A stretch of 64,000 nucleotides of DNA from positions 1 to 64,000 of the forward strand of contig NZ_BMZH01000004.1 in assembly GCF_014652695.1 (NCBI RefSeq), read 5' to 3'. A model generated the notes under the pieces. The model was not told where the DNA came from. It saw only the letters and a list, made by a program, of their open reading frames with translations, and did not search any database. Shown piece after piece: positions 15,505-24,271 of the stretch (positions within the stretch are counted from its first letter, which is position 1; every line of letters starts with the position of its first letter). The DNA comes from Algimonas arctica. GTDB taxonomy: Bacteria; Pseudomonadota; Alphaproteobacteria; Caulobacterales; Maricaulaceae. A program made the translations under genes and the position numbers.

Positions 15505-15875
15505 AGCGTCCTCGCTTTGCGTGTGCCGAACCATTGCCGCACCGGACCCATGTCAGCGTGTATGAAGGTGGTGTAGAAACCAAAACCCGTAAATCCCGCC
15601 TCACTGAGGGACATGTATAAAGCGCCCGGATCATGGTCCCGTAGGGCGATATCAACGGCAAGACGAAGATGTTGGGACCTCGACGCACCCCCGACACGGG
15701 CATTATGCAAGCTGCAACGGTGGGCGGAGAGGATGTGAAACGGTCGCCCAATCTGATCACGGGCGGCCTGCAACGCATCCATGAACGCTGGCCAATGATA
15801 GGCCTGCTCACAATGGCGACAGGACATCTCAACACGACTAAAATCAGGCCAACGCCAATTTGTTTGATTTGTCAT
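15489..15875 (-). CDS. M15-type peptidase (phage/GTA endolysin-like)
   Basis: A 128-residue single-domain zinc peptidase of the Peptidase_M15_3 type. It has FSRVEMSCRHC near the N terminus, SAHRCSLHNARVGGASRSQH in the middle, and zinc ligands H69, D75 (SQHLRLAVD) and H106 (FIHADMG). There is no signal peptide, as in endolysins that need a holin. Family members cleave peptide cross-links or D-Ala-D-Ala in peptidoglycan. It is followed by a holin-like gene with a 16-base overlap. No other phage gene is nearby, so this may be a gene-transfer-agent or domesticated lysis module. Confidence 0.82.
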   Translation of the reverse strand: MTNQTNWRWPDFSRVEMSCRHCEQAYHWPAFMDALQAARDQIGRPFHILSAHRCSLHNARVGGASRSQHLRLAVDIALRDHDPGALYMSLSEAGFTGFGFYTTFIHADMGPVRQWFGTRKARTLWQQD

Positions 15876-15924
15876 GCTATAAACATGACGGCGCTTTTCA
15901 GACCGAGGATCAGTCTTTGGCCAG

Positions 15925-15954
15925 ATATAAAAAAACCCGCCTAGGGGCGGGTTT
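15925..15954 (-). terminator. intrinsic terminator of the OmpA/DUF2853 operon
   Basis: A 9-base perfect stem, AAACCCGCC (15933-15941) with GGCGGGTTT (15946-15954), loop TAGG. On the minus strand the stem is followed by a run of T (15932-15926). It stands 36 bases after the DUF2853 gene stop and before the M15 gene. Confidence 0.9.
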
Positions 15955-15990
15955 AAGATCGTTTTTAAAAAGTGGTTTTACGCGGATAGA

Positions 15991-17013
15991 CTAATTGAAC
16001 AATTCCAGCTTCTTCACTTTTTTCGCCGCAAGGTAATAGAAGGTCACGCGCGATTTCATACGCTGCCCCTTCATTTCCTCACAAACAGATTTGACCAGAT
16101 CCATCTGACCGTCTTCAACACCGAGTTTCTTCGTCACGAAACCTTTTGCAACCGTTTGCAACTCAGTCTCATCCGAACATGCGACAAGGCTGCTATCGCG
16201 AGAGCGAAGTGAGACACCGCAATATTTGACGATGTTTTCAACGACAGTCTTGGACGCACGCGCATCATACTTTTTGACGTTCTCATAGTATTTATCAAGC
16301 TTCGCATCAGACTTTGGGGCCGCCTTCTTTTTCGCAGGAGCGGCCTTCGCCGTTGCTGCTTTTGGCTTAGCCGCGGTCTTTTTCGCTGCCGCGGTTTTCT
16401 TTGCCGCAGGCTTTTTCGCCGCGGGTTTCTTGGCGGCAGCAGGCTTCTTGGCGGCAGCAGGTTTCTTCGCCGCCTTCTTAGCGGGGGCGGCAGCCGTTAC
16501 AGCAGCAGCTGTGGCAACGGCGGCAGCCGCAGCTTTTGGCTTAGCGGTGCTTTTCTTCGCGACAGTCTTTTTGGCCGGCGCCTTCTTAGCAGTCGCCTTG
16601 GCTTTTTTGACCGGCTTGGCGTCATCCGCCCCACCCATCTCAGCCAGACGGCTATCAAGATATTTCACACGGGCTGCGAGATAGCGATTTTGCCATTCCA
16701 GCGCATAAGTGTCATCGGCCTCTGTTGTCTTAGTCGTCACATCTCCTGAGGCCGCGACCACTGGGGACGCTGCAAGCTGAGTTTTCAGATCAGAGACTTC
16801 AGAGTCACGTCCCGCGACGCGACTTTCAAGATCTTGAACTCGCGCCCGAAGACTGTCGGCTTCGGCCCTTAACGCGCCCTCACCTTCGACGCTCAGATCA
16901 CCGGCGCGCTTTGTTGAAGGCTTCAGGAGCCAACCCAATATAAAACCGATCATCCCGATGATCAGTGACGGTATGAGGTAGTAAGCCCCCAAAAATCCAA
17001 AAAAATTGTCCAT
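15991..17013 (-). CDS. membrane-anchored DUF2853 protein with histone-H1-like linker
   Basis: A 340-residue protein of composite structure. It has an N-terminal span (about 10-30, YLIPSLIIGMIGFILGWLL), a short coiled-coil (about 45-75), and a highly basic Ala/Lys/Pro low-complexity linker (about 130-230) made of AAKKPAA-like units as in histone H1 and AlgP-type proteins. The C-terminal domain (about 235-340; VVENIVKYCGVSLRSRDSSL, then KSRVTFYYLAAKK) matches DUF2853. DUF2853 usually occurs as a free protein of about 110 residues; here it is tethered. The linker could bind DNA or another polyanion. It is the second gene after an OmpA-family gene, 9 bases apart, and is followed by a strong terminator. 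Confidence 0.82.
   Translation of the reverse strand: MDNFFGFLGAYYLIPSLIIGMIGFILGWLLKPSTKRAGDLSVEGEGALRAEADSLRARVQDLESRVAGRDSEVSDLKTQLAASPVVAASGDVTTKTTEADDTYALEWQNRYLAARVKYLDSRLAEMGGADDAKPVKKAKATAKKAPAKKTVAKKSTAKPKAAAAAVATAAAVTAAAPAKKAAKKPAAAKKPAAAKKPAAKKPAAKKTAAAKKTAAKPKAATAKAAPAKKKAAPKSDAKLDKYYENVKKYDARASKTVVENIVKYCGVSLRSRDSSLVACSDETELQTVAKGFVTKKLGVEDGQMDLVKSVCEEMKGQRMKSRVTFYYLAAKKVKKLELFN
16320..16620 (-). repeat. Ala/Lys-rich coding repeat within the DUF2853 protein
   Basis: A stretch of short, imperfect tandem coding repeats (units such as GCCGCCAAGAAACC on the coding strand) giving AAKKPA and AAAKK peptides. The opposite strand is also open as an alanine-rich frame, but that is an artefact of composition. 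Such tracts often vary in length between strains. Confidence 0.7.
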
Positions 17014-17022
17014 GTGTTCTTC

Positions 17023-18117
17023 CTATTCGGCTCTGCTCAGGATGAATTCGATTCGACGGTTTTGTTCCCGTCCTTCAGGGGTCGCATTGCTGGCGATAGG
17101 ATTATCAGATCCCAAGCCACGCGCGGCAAGACGGGCCAATTCAATCCCACCTTGTTCACTTAGGTAAAACAGCACGGCATTCGCACGGTCTTCAGAAAGC
17201 TTTTGGTTCATCTCTGCTTCACCATCACTGGACGTATATCCATTAATAGCAATGCGGAAGTTAGGGCACTGATTGGCCGCGCTGGCCAGTTCAGCCAACA
17301 GATCGAAATTACGATCTCCACGGATAACCGCTTCGCTTGATGCGAAATTTATTTTCCGCCCGTTACGAAGATCGTCGAGAAGACCTTGGCAAATCGTTTG
17401 CGAACCCGACTGACCAAAGACTTGGACAGGCACTTGAGGCACAGCAACATTGCCAACAAAATTATACCCTTCCGACGTGCCGTCACCCATCAAACCATAA
17501 AGCGCTTGCTGAATATCGCGAGACGAAGATTTACCTTGGAGAGACCCTTCGAAGTCTTCGATCAAAAGCCGACCTGAATCGAGCTGAGCAAGGTTACGCA
17601 TGTAAAGGGTGATGACATCAGTCCAGCGTCCGTCGGGCGCACCGCTCGCGAGAATTAATCTATCATCGGCGACGTTATCGTTTCCGAAAATCTCGACGGC
17701 ATTGCGAAGGATCGTTCCCCGAATTTCTTCTGAAGGAACATAACCGTTCAGGATGACGGTGCCACTTTCAGTTTTGCGCGCTGAAAAGCTATAGGGAGAT
17801 TGTGTTGGCAACGCCGCCAGTTCAACGACTTTTGTTGCATCTTCAACGGTATGCCAGCGATGCTTGTCTTTGCACGCCGAGCAATATGCGTCAGTCGCAA
17901 TCTGAATCGCGTTCTGTTGTTCAGCGAGGCTTGGCGCGGTTCCGGAGACTCGTGCTTCATTGCCGCTCATTTCGACATCGGCCCAATCATAGCCCGCCGT
18001 CACAAGATCTGTTTTAATGTTGCTTTGCATATCTGCCATTCGCGTCTCGGCGGTCATAAGACCGTAGCCAAGCCCAACGAACATCAGAATGATCGCGCCC
18101 AATATCCAGCGACCCAT
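17023..18117 (-). CDS. OmpA-family protein with BON-like domains
   Basis: A 364-residue protein with a single N-terminal span (GRWILGAIILMFVGLGYGLM), periplasmic BON-like repeats (about 35-60 NEARVSGTAPSLAEQQ; about 100-150 SGTVILNGYVPSEEIR), and a C-terminal OmpA/Pal-type peptidoglycan-binding domain (about 245-364; INGYTSSDGEAEMNQKLSEDRA, then RAARGLGSDNPIA-like and NRRIEF). The anchor suggests an inner-membrane protein that grips the cell wall. The ATG at 18117 is chosen because GGGAG lies 7 bases upstream; longer starts would put it too close. It is co-transcribed with the tethered DUF2853 protein, suggesting the two act together at the envelope. Confidence 0.85.
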   Translation of the reverse strand: MGRWILGAIILMFVGLGYGLMTAETRMADMQSNIKTDLVTAGYDWADVEMSGNEARVSGTAPSLAEQQNAIQIATDAYCSACKDKHRWHTVEDATKVVELAALPTQSPYSFSARKTESGTVILNGYVPSEEIRGTILRNAVEIFGNDNVADDRLILASGAPDGRWTDVITLYMRNLAQLDSGRLLIEDFEGSLQGKSSSRDIQQALYGLMGDGTSEGYNFVGNVAVPQVPVQVFGQSGSQTICQGLLDDLRNGRKINFASSEAVIRGDRNFDLLAELASAANQCPNFRIAINGYTSSDGEAEMNQKLSEDRANAVLFYLSEQGGIELARLAARGLGSDNPIASNATPEGREQNRRIEFILSRAE

Positions 18118-18235
18118 TATCATTCTCCCAGTTCCCCACACGAAGTCCGTATAGGACTAACGTACCAATGGTAAACGATAGATGCCGCCACCGTAAACCC
18201 TTAATGAATTGATAACTGATTAAGCGTGGGATGGA

Positions 18236-19201
18236 TTAGGCGTGGGAGGAAAGTCGCGCCAAAGCAGATTTGAATTCGGTTTCCAGCGTGTTCACGACGT
18301 CGGCGACCGACGTGGAGCTGTCGATCGTTCCAACGCCCTGCCCCGCGCCCCAGATATCTTTCCAAGCTTTCTTGTCCGTATTACCACCGGATCCAAAATT
18401 CATGGACGTCTTGTCAGCCGTTGGCAGATTGTCTGGATCCATACCCGCTTTTACAATCGAGCCGCGCAAGTAGTTTCCGTGTACACCGGTAAAAAGTGGA
18501 GAATAGACGATGTCCGCGCCAGAGCTATCAACAATTTCTTGTTTATAGGCGGCTTCGGCATTGGCCTCATCCGTCGCAATAAAGCGCGTGCCCATATAGG
18601 CCATATCCGCACCAATCCCGATTGCGCCCGCGATAGACCCGCCTGTACTCATGGATCCGCTACATAAGATCGGACCATCGAAGAATTTGCGGATTTCAGG
18701 AATGAGCGCAAAAGGCGACAAAGTACCCGCGTGACCGCCCGCGCCGGCACAGACGGCAATGATACCGTCTGCACCCATGCTCAGCGCTTTTTTGGTGTGA
18801 CGGATGTTCGTGACGTCATGCAGAATGATCCCGCCATAAGAATGAGCAGCGTCATAGACTTTCTGATTGGCTTGAAGCGACGTGATGATGATCGGCACTT
18901 CGTGCTTCACGCAAACTTCCATATCATGCGCCAGTCGATTGTTCGACGGATGACAAATCTGATTAACCGCAAACGGTGCGACAATGGCGTCAGGATTATC
19001 GCGCTGATAGGCTTCGAGCTCCAGCTTGATCCGGACGATCCATTTTTCCAGCATATCAGCCGGCCGGGCATTCAACGCAGGGAAGCTGCCAATAATACCG
19101 GCTTTGCATTGCGCAATCACGAGGTCCGGACCGGACACGATAAACAAAGGTGCCGCGATAACGGGAATTCGCGTCTGTTTAAGAATATCGGGAAGAGCCA
19201 T
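18236..19201 (-). CDS. nitronate monooxygenase / NPD-family FMN oxidoreductase
   Basis: A 321-residue FMN enzyme of the 2-nitropropane dioxygenase family. Features are the N-terminal TRIPVIAAPLFIVSGPDL segment, the phosphate-binding AVCAGAGGHAGTLSPFALIPEI region and a GSMSTGGSIAGAIGIGADMAYMGTRFIAT C-terminal barrel part (first two thirds are typical of the family). Members oxidise alkyl nitronates or act as enone reductases. It starts 3 bases after the stop of the M28 peptidase gene, so the two are one operon. The functional link to peptide breakdown is unclear. Confidence 0.85.
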   Translation of the reverse strand: MALPDILKQTRIPVIAAPLFIVSGPDLVIAQCKAGIIGSFPALNARPADMLEKWIVRIKLELEAYQRDNPDAIVAPFAVNQICHPSNNRLAHDMEVCVKHEVPIIITSLQANQKVYDAAHSYGGIILHDVTNIRHTKKALSMGADGIIAVCAGAGGHAGTLSPFALIPEIRKFFDGPILCSGSMSTGGSIAGAIGIGADMAYMGTRFIATDEANAEAAYKQEIVDSSGADIVYSPLFTGVHGNYLRGSIVKAGMDPDNLPTADKTSMNFGSGGNTDKKAWKDIWGAGQGVGTIDSSTSVADVVNTLETEFKSALARLSSHA

Positions 19202-19204
19202 AGT

Positions 19205-20605
19205 CTAGTTACCTGTATCTGAACGGAAGTCTGTTTCGGCATTGGCAGCAAGCCACGCCATAAGAGCGAAAGCGGCGACATTTTCGGCCATGTCGTCAGG
19301 ATCAATTTTATCAAGTGTATCGTCGGGTGTGTGATGCAGATCGAAATAATCTGTTCCATCTTGCTGGAACCGCATTGTCGGCACGCCAAGCGCGGCAATG
19401 GGGCCAATGTCCGGTCCACCATTTGTCCCGCGTTCACCCATCGGCAGGCCCAAAGCGTCAGCCGCGGCTTTAATGACCTCTTGCCCTTCAGTGACGCCGA
19501 GAAGAACTTCATATGCTGGCGTTGACCCGAAATCAGATTCGGTCGCGAGGACGTGATTAATCAGGTCTTCCTTGTGAAGGTCGCGATACGCAAACCCGCC
19601 CAGCAACCCGACTTCTTCAGCGCCATAAGCCACAACGCGAATTGTCCGTTTGGGTTTCAGTCCAGCTTCGATCAGCACTTGCGCGGCCCCGGCACTAATT
19701 CCGATTCCAGCGCCATCATCAATCGCGCCCGTTCCAAGATCCCAACTATCCAAATGTCCACTGATGAGGACAATTTCGTCCGGCCGTTCAGTTCCGACAA
19801 TCTCACCGATCACATTGCCAGACGGCATATCCCCTGACGCGCGCGGTTGAATATTCAGGGCCATCGTGACGCTGTGTTCGCGTTCAAACATACGTTCGAG
19901 CTGATTGGCGTCAGGTGCAGACAGCGCAGCAATTGGAATTTTCGGAAGGTCTGGCGCGTATCGCATCTGACCCGTGTGGGGAAAGCGATGCGAATCGGTC
20001 CCAACCGAGCGGATCACAACAGCGGCTGCGCCGCGCTTCGCAGCTTCCGACGCACCCGACCTTCGTTTTTGATTAGCCGGACCATAGCCTGCGCCGTCAG
20101 GCGCCTTGTCCATCAAGCCTGAAATGAAGACGATTTTACCGTCCAATCCCCCTGCCGGTGCGCTTACAAGGTCTTCAAAGGTTGGAAAATAAGCAATTTC
20201 TGCTGTTACGCCACCAAAGGGAGTCGCTACCGAACCGCCTAATGCCGTCACCACCATCTGTTGGGGATAGGGACTGACGATTGTGGCCGTCTCTACACCG
20301 CGTTCCCAGCCTGGAATTGTGAATGGTTCGACCCGAACATTTTGCAATCCGATCTCTTTAAACTTTTCCACAGTCCAATCACGGGCACGCGCCTCGGCTT
20401 CTGTCCCAGCCAAACGTTGGCCGACTTCTGTCGTCAACCCTTCGACGATGAGGTAACCTTGCGACCCGGATCGCGCTGCATCTAATATTTGTTGTTCAAC
20501 GGTCTCGCTGACGTTCGATTGCATTGCTGGCGTGGCACACGCTGTCACGCCAATCATAATGGCAAGCATAGCGCTTCCCTGTTTCGCCCATTGACCAATC
20601 GACAT
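19205..20605 (-). CDS. M28 family zinc exopeptidase (lipoprotein, PA-domain type)
   Basis: A 466-residue peptidase resembling carboxypeptidase Q/aminopeptidase members of M28. It has a lipoprotein signal (IMIGVTAC, Cys23), a protease-associated insert (about 130-250), and the di-zinc site GHLDSWDLGTGAIDDGAG (His and bridging Asp), followed by YGAEEVGLLGG (catalytic Glu pair) and the late HHTPDDT ligand. It is likely periplasmic, releasing amino acids or dipeptides. It is divergent from a second M28 gene with 84 bases between them, which may share regulation, and is followed at once by a nitronate monooxygenase gene. Confidence 0.9.
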   Translation of the reverse strand: MSIGQWAKQGSAMLAIMIGVTACATPAMQSNVSETVEQQILDAARSGSQGYLIVEGLTTEVGQRLAGTEAEARARDWTVEKFKEIGLQNVRVEPFTIPGWERGVETATIVSPYPQQMVVTALGGSVATPFGGVTAEIAYFPTFEDLVSAPAGGLDGKIVFISGLMDKAPDGAGYGPANQKRRSGASEAAKRGAAAVVIRSVGTDSHRFPHTGQMRYAPDLPKIPIAALSAPDANQLERMFEREHSVTMALNIQPRASGDMPSGNVIGEIVGTERPDEIVLISGHLDSWDLGTGAIDDGAGIGISAGAAQVLIEAGLKPKRTIRVVAYGAEEVGLLGGFAYRDLHKEDLINHVLATESDFGSTPAYEVLLGVTEGQEVIKAAADALGLPMGERGTNGGPDIGPIAALGVPTMRFQQDGTDYFDLHHTPDDTLDKIDPDDMAENVAAFALMAWLAANAETDFRSDTGN

Positions 20606-20689
20606 ATTGAACCTCGTCTCTGAATTTGCAGGCTTGATAAACGGTCCAGCCGCGTTAGCAACTGCGTGAAACTGAATGGGAGTTCTACA

Positions 20690-22372
20690 ATGACGAAAAC
20701 TGTTCTTCTGGCGAGCGCCTGCGCCGCCTTTGTCCTTACTGGCTGTGCTGATTCCGACGTCGCAGCGTCCAAACCTGTTTTTAACCCGGGCACAATGATT
20801 TCAGCGACCGACTTAGGCCGCCGCATTGAAACACTGTCCTCCGACGACTTTATGGGTCGCGCACCGGGAACAGAGGGCGGACAGAAGACGCTTGATTATA
20901 TTGCTGCCGAAATGAAGGCGGCTGGTCTTGCCCCAATGGGCGACAATGGCACCTATTTCCAAACTGTTGAACTCGCCGAAGCCACGCTCAATGCTGATAG
21001 CATGATGCAGATCACCCATGATGACGATGTCATCGTTGCTGCGAACGCGTCACAAACAAACGAAGCGATATTCTGGAGCAAGAAAACCGACGCCGCTTTG
21101 ACTTTGGCAGACAGTGAGCTCGTTTTTGTTGGCTACGGCGTCGTTGCCCCAGAATTTGGCTGGAATGATTACGAAGGCCTCGACGTTGAAGGTAAAACCG
21201 TTGTCATGCTCGTCAATGATCCGGGCTACGCGACCAAGGACGCGGCACTCTTTAATGGTGACGCGATGACCTATTATGGTCGCTGGACATATAAATATGA
21301 AGAAGCGGGCCGTCAGGGGGCTGCGGGCGCTATCGTGATCCACCAAACCGCTCCGGCCTCTTATCCGTGGGAAGTCGTCTCAGGAAGTTGGACAGGAGCT
21401 CAGCTAGATGTTGTGCGCGCCGACGGCGGGGCAGACCGCGCGATCTTGGAGGGCTGGGTCACAGAAGACATCGCCAAGTCCTTGTTCGCCTCTGCCGGGC
21501 TAGACTTTAACACCCTCTCCGTCAGCGCCGCATCCACGGGTTTTGAAGCGGTTGATATGGCGGAGCTCCAACTCAACGCGACCATCAATCAATCCGTAAA
21601 AACGGTTGAAAGCGCCAATGTTGTCGGCGGCATACGCGGCACTGTCCATCCTGACGAATATGTCCTTTATATGGGCCACTGGGACCATCTCGGGAACAAT
21701 GGTGTCGGTGAAGACCATATTTATAACGGCGCCGTCGATAATGCGACTGGTACGGCCGCTATCATTGAAATTGGTGAAGCCTTTGTCGAAGCGGGCGCGC
21801 CAGAGCGATCTGCCCTCTTCGTCGCCGTTACGGCGGAAGAAAGCGGCTTGCTCGGCTCCGCTTATTACGCCGCAAACCCAATCGTTCCGTTGAAACAGAC
21901 CGTTGGCGGCATCAACATTGATGCGATCCAACCGATCGGCGAAACAAAAGATGTTATCGTCGTGGGTTATGGTAGCTCAGAGTTGGAAGACCGCTTGAAC
22001 GACATTCTCACCCCGCGCGGCATGCGGATCGAACCGGACAAGAACCCATCGGCCGGTTATTTTTATCGCTCAGATCACATTAGCCTCGCCAAGCGCGGTG
22101 TGCCGATGCTCTATGCGGATGGCGGTGTTGATCATGTCACTAAGGGTAGCGCTTACGGCGAAGCCTTTGGCAAAGAGTATACGGAGATCCGTTACCACAA
22201 GCCTGCTGATGAATATGACAATAGCTGGGATCTGTCCGGGATCAAACAAGTCTCAGAAATCCTGTTTGAGCTCGGCTATAATTTGGCTGATAGTACAGAC
22301 TGGCCAAATTGGTATGATGGCAATGAATTCCGGGCGCTCCGTGATGAGCAACGCGCGGAAATGGACGATTAA
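20690..22372 (+). CDS. M28 family zinc exopeptidase (lipoprotein)
   Basis: A 560-residue M28 peptidase. It has a lipoprotein signal with LTGC (Cys19), an N-terminal part with RIETLSSDDFMGRAPGTEGG typical of this group, a PA-like insert (about 150-240), and zinc-site motifs MGHWDHLG, NGAVDNATGTA and VTAEESGLLGS. Late ligand-region YFYRSDHISLAKRGVP and HKPADEYDN are also present. The ATG at 20690 is chosen because GGGAG lies 7 bases before it. It is similar in plan but not a close duplicate of the divergent M28 gene. A glycosyltransferase gene starts 8 bases after its stop, implying one transcript. Confidence 0.9.
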   Translation: MTKTVLLASACAAFVLTGCADSDVAASKPVFNPGTMISATDLGRRIETLSSDDFMGRAPGTEGGQKTLDYIAAEMKAAGLAPMGDNGTYFQTVELAEATLNADSMMQITHDDDVIVAANASQTNEAIFWSKKTDAALTLADSELVFVGYGVVAPEFGWNDYEGLDVEGKTVVMLVNDPGYATKDAALFNGDAMTYYGRWTYKYEEAGRQGAAGAIVIHQTAPASYPWEVVSGSWTGAQLDVVRADGGADRAILEGWVTEDIAKSLFASAGLDFNTLSVSAASTGFEAVDMAELQLNATINQSVKTVESANVVGGIRGTVHPDEYVLYMGHWDHLGNNGVGEDHIYNGAVDNATGTAAIIEIGEAFVEAGAPERSALFVAVTAEESGLLGSAYYAANPIVPLKQTVGGINIDAIQPIGETKDVIVVGYGSSELEDRLNDILTPRGMRIEPDKNPSAGYFYRSDHISLAKRGVPMLYADGGVDHVTKGSAYGEAFGKEYTEIRYHKPADEYDNSWDLSGIKQVSEILFELGYNLADSTDWPNWYDGNEFRALRDEQRAEMDD

Positions 22373-22380
22373 TCACGATT

Positions 22381-23109
22381 ATGCAGACCGTCATCTGCAT
22401 GAAATGGGGCACACGTTATGGCCCCGAATTCGTCAATCGCATGTGGGCCGCTGTGCAAAGAAACACAGCGCGCCCGACGCGACTTGTCTGCCTGACCGAT
22501 GATGTCACGGGGATTGATGCGGCTGTTCACTGCCACCCGATTCCCGACATCAATCTTCCCCTAGACTTGATTAATACGCCGTGGCGGAAACTGACCTTGT
22601 GGCAAGCGCCGCTCGCCGACCTCTCCGGTGACGTGTTATTTCTTGATCTTGACCTCGTTATCACGGGCTCTTTGGACGAAATGTTCGACTTTGAACCCGG
22701 ACGATATTGCGTCATTGAGAACTGGACGCAGATGGGTCAAGGCAATGGAAATACGTCGGCATTTCGTTTCCCAGTCGGAAAATATACGCATATTTTCAAT
22801 GACTTACAAGACAATCCTAACGACATTTTATCCCGTTACCGGATAGAGCAACTCTACATTTCGCGCGAAATCGACGACATGGTGTTCTGGCCAACCCTAT
22901 GGTGCGCATCCTTCAAACATACGCTGCTACCACGCTGGCCGATGAACTTTGTCAAAGCCCCTGACCTCCCTGCCGAGACACGGATCGTCGCGTTTACGGG
23001 TAAACCCGACCAAGACGAAGCCTTGCGCGGCGAATGGCCCGTGAAAGCCGCGTGGAAGAAACTCTATAAGCATGTCCGGCCAACGCCTTGGATTGCGGAG
23101 CACTGGTGA
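22381..23109 (+). CDS. putative glycosyltransferase
   Basis: A 242-residue cytoplasmic protein. An N-terminal nucleotide-sugar-type fold is suggested by MKWGTRYGPEFVNRMW and RLVCLTDD, and a DxD-type motif (VLFLDLDLVITGSLDE) is followed by an acceptor-like region (FRFPVGKYTHIF). This pattern is seen in small GT-A glycosyltransferases related to the GT8 group. Donor and acceptor are unknown. It overlaps the next gene, a GT10-type transferase, by GTGA, so the pair probably modifies the same surface glycan. Confidence 0.68.
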   Translation: MQTVICMKWGTRYGPEFVNRMWAAVQRNTARPTRLVCLTDDVTGIDAAVHCHPIPDINLPLDLINTPWRKLTLWQAPLADLSGDVLFLDLDLVITGSLDEMFDFEPGRYCVIENWTQMGQGNGNTSAFRFPVGKYTHIFNDLQDNPNDILSRYRIEQLYISREIDDMVFWPTLWCASFKHTLLPRWPMNFVKAPDLPAETRIVAFTGKPDQDEALRGEWPVKAAWKKLYKHVRPTPWIAEHW

Positions 23110-24170
23110 GCGCGCCATCCGATCATAAAATGATCCGCATCAAATTTGTCTCCAAAACCCAACCGGACGTCATCGACGCGCTGTGGCGACCGCTCCTCCC
23201 GACGGGATCTAATAGGATTGGCAATTGCATTTTTACCTTTGATATTGACACGTCCGATTATGACGTTTTAGTCGCCTATGAGGATTTGTCCCCCTTGCTG
23301 GGTGAAAAAAAGATTGACCGCAAAGAACGTCTCGCATGCGCGCCGATCAACACGTTTTTGCTGACAACGGAACCCGCGTCCATTCGCATTGATGGTCCAC
23401 ATTACTTACGCCAGTTCGGCCATGTCTGGACCGCCAAACACCCCAGCCTCGTCCGGCACCCGAGCCAGATTCGCGAAACCCCTCCGCTACGGTTTTTCTA
23501 TGGGCGGAATATGGTCGGCGGCACACATTTAGATGTTCCGAAACAGCCTCCCGAAAAAGTGATGTCCCTCTCCGCCATGTCTTCAACCAAGGCGATGGCG
23601 CACACGGTTCATGCGCAGCGTCTTTCCTTCATGCTCGCGCTGAAGGAAGGACTTGGGGATGATCTTCACCTCTTTGGTCGTGGCATTCAGCCCGTGGACG
23701 ACAAGGCCGAAGCGATGGCCCCCTATCGCTATCACGTCGCGGTCGAGAACCATGTCGAACCGGGTCACTTTACAGAAAAATTGACAGACTGTTTTGTTGC
23801 AGGGTGTTTACCGTTTTACTTTGGAGACCCGACATACGCCGCTGTATTTCCAAGAGAATCTGTTATTCAAATCGATATTTTCGATCTCGAACGCACAATA
23901 ACGATCATACGCGAAGCCATTGCGTCGGACCAATTTCGCAAGCGAAAAGCCGTGTTAGCCGACGCCCGCCGGATTACGTTAGACCGTTTCAACACATTGC
24001 AAGCCGTCGCCGCTAAAGTTGAAACCCTCTACGATCCGAATGCCGTGCGCGGAGGGACTATTTTGGGACGGCACGCATTTCGAAAAGCCCATCCGCTCAA
24101 AGCGGTTTCAGACGCTATTTTCAGGGCACATTCGCGCAAAAGTCCACAGGCAGCTTCTATTCAGATGTAG
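23106..24170 (+). CDS. GT10 family (alpha-1,3-fucosyltransferase-like) glycosyltransferase
   Basis: A 354-residue protein with the C-terminal GT10 signature YRYHVAVENHVEPGHFTEKL followed by DCFVAGCLPFYFGDP. In this family that region binds GDP-fucose. The N-terminal half (PFYGRNMVGG-like FFYGRNMVGG, then SAMSSTKAMAHTVHAQR) fits the acceptor domain. The GTG at 23106 gives a GTGA overlap with the preceding glycosyltransferase; an ATG at 23130 is an alternative. It likely decorates LPS or capsule with fucose or a related sugar. The sugar identity is inference. Confidence 0.82.
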   Translation: MSAPSDHKMIRIKFVSKTQPDVIDALWRPLLPTGSNRIGNCIFTFDIDTSDYDVLVAYEDLSPLLGEKKIDRKERLACAPINTFLLTTEPASIRIDGPHYLRQFGHVWTAKHPSLVRHPSQIRETPPLRFFYGRNMVGGTHLDVPKQPPEKVMSLSAMSSTKAMAHTVHAQRLSFMLALKEGLGDDLHLFGRGIQPVDDKAEAMAPYRYHVAVENHVEPGHFTEKLTDCFVAGCLPFYFGDPTYAAVFPRESVIQIDIFDLERTITIIREAIASDQFRKRKAVLADARRITLDRFNTLQAVAAKVETLYDPNAVRGGTILGRHAFRKAHPLKAVSDAIFRAHSRKSPQAASIQM

Positions 24171-24271
24171 AATGCAGTTTAGAGCCTTCCCCCGATACGC
24201 GAACCCGCTATGAAACATAGGAAATGAAACCTTAATGCGTCGACATGAGAATGTTCGGCCCGGAGTCTTTA

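Noticed and set aside
16430-16684. 84-codon alanine-rich frame opposite the DUF2853 gene
   Set aside because: It is a by-product of the Lys/Ala repeat composition on the coding strand.
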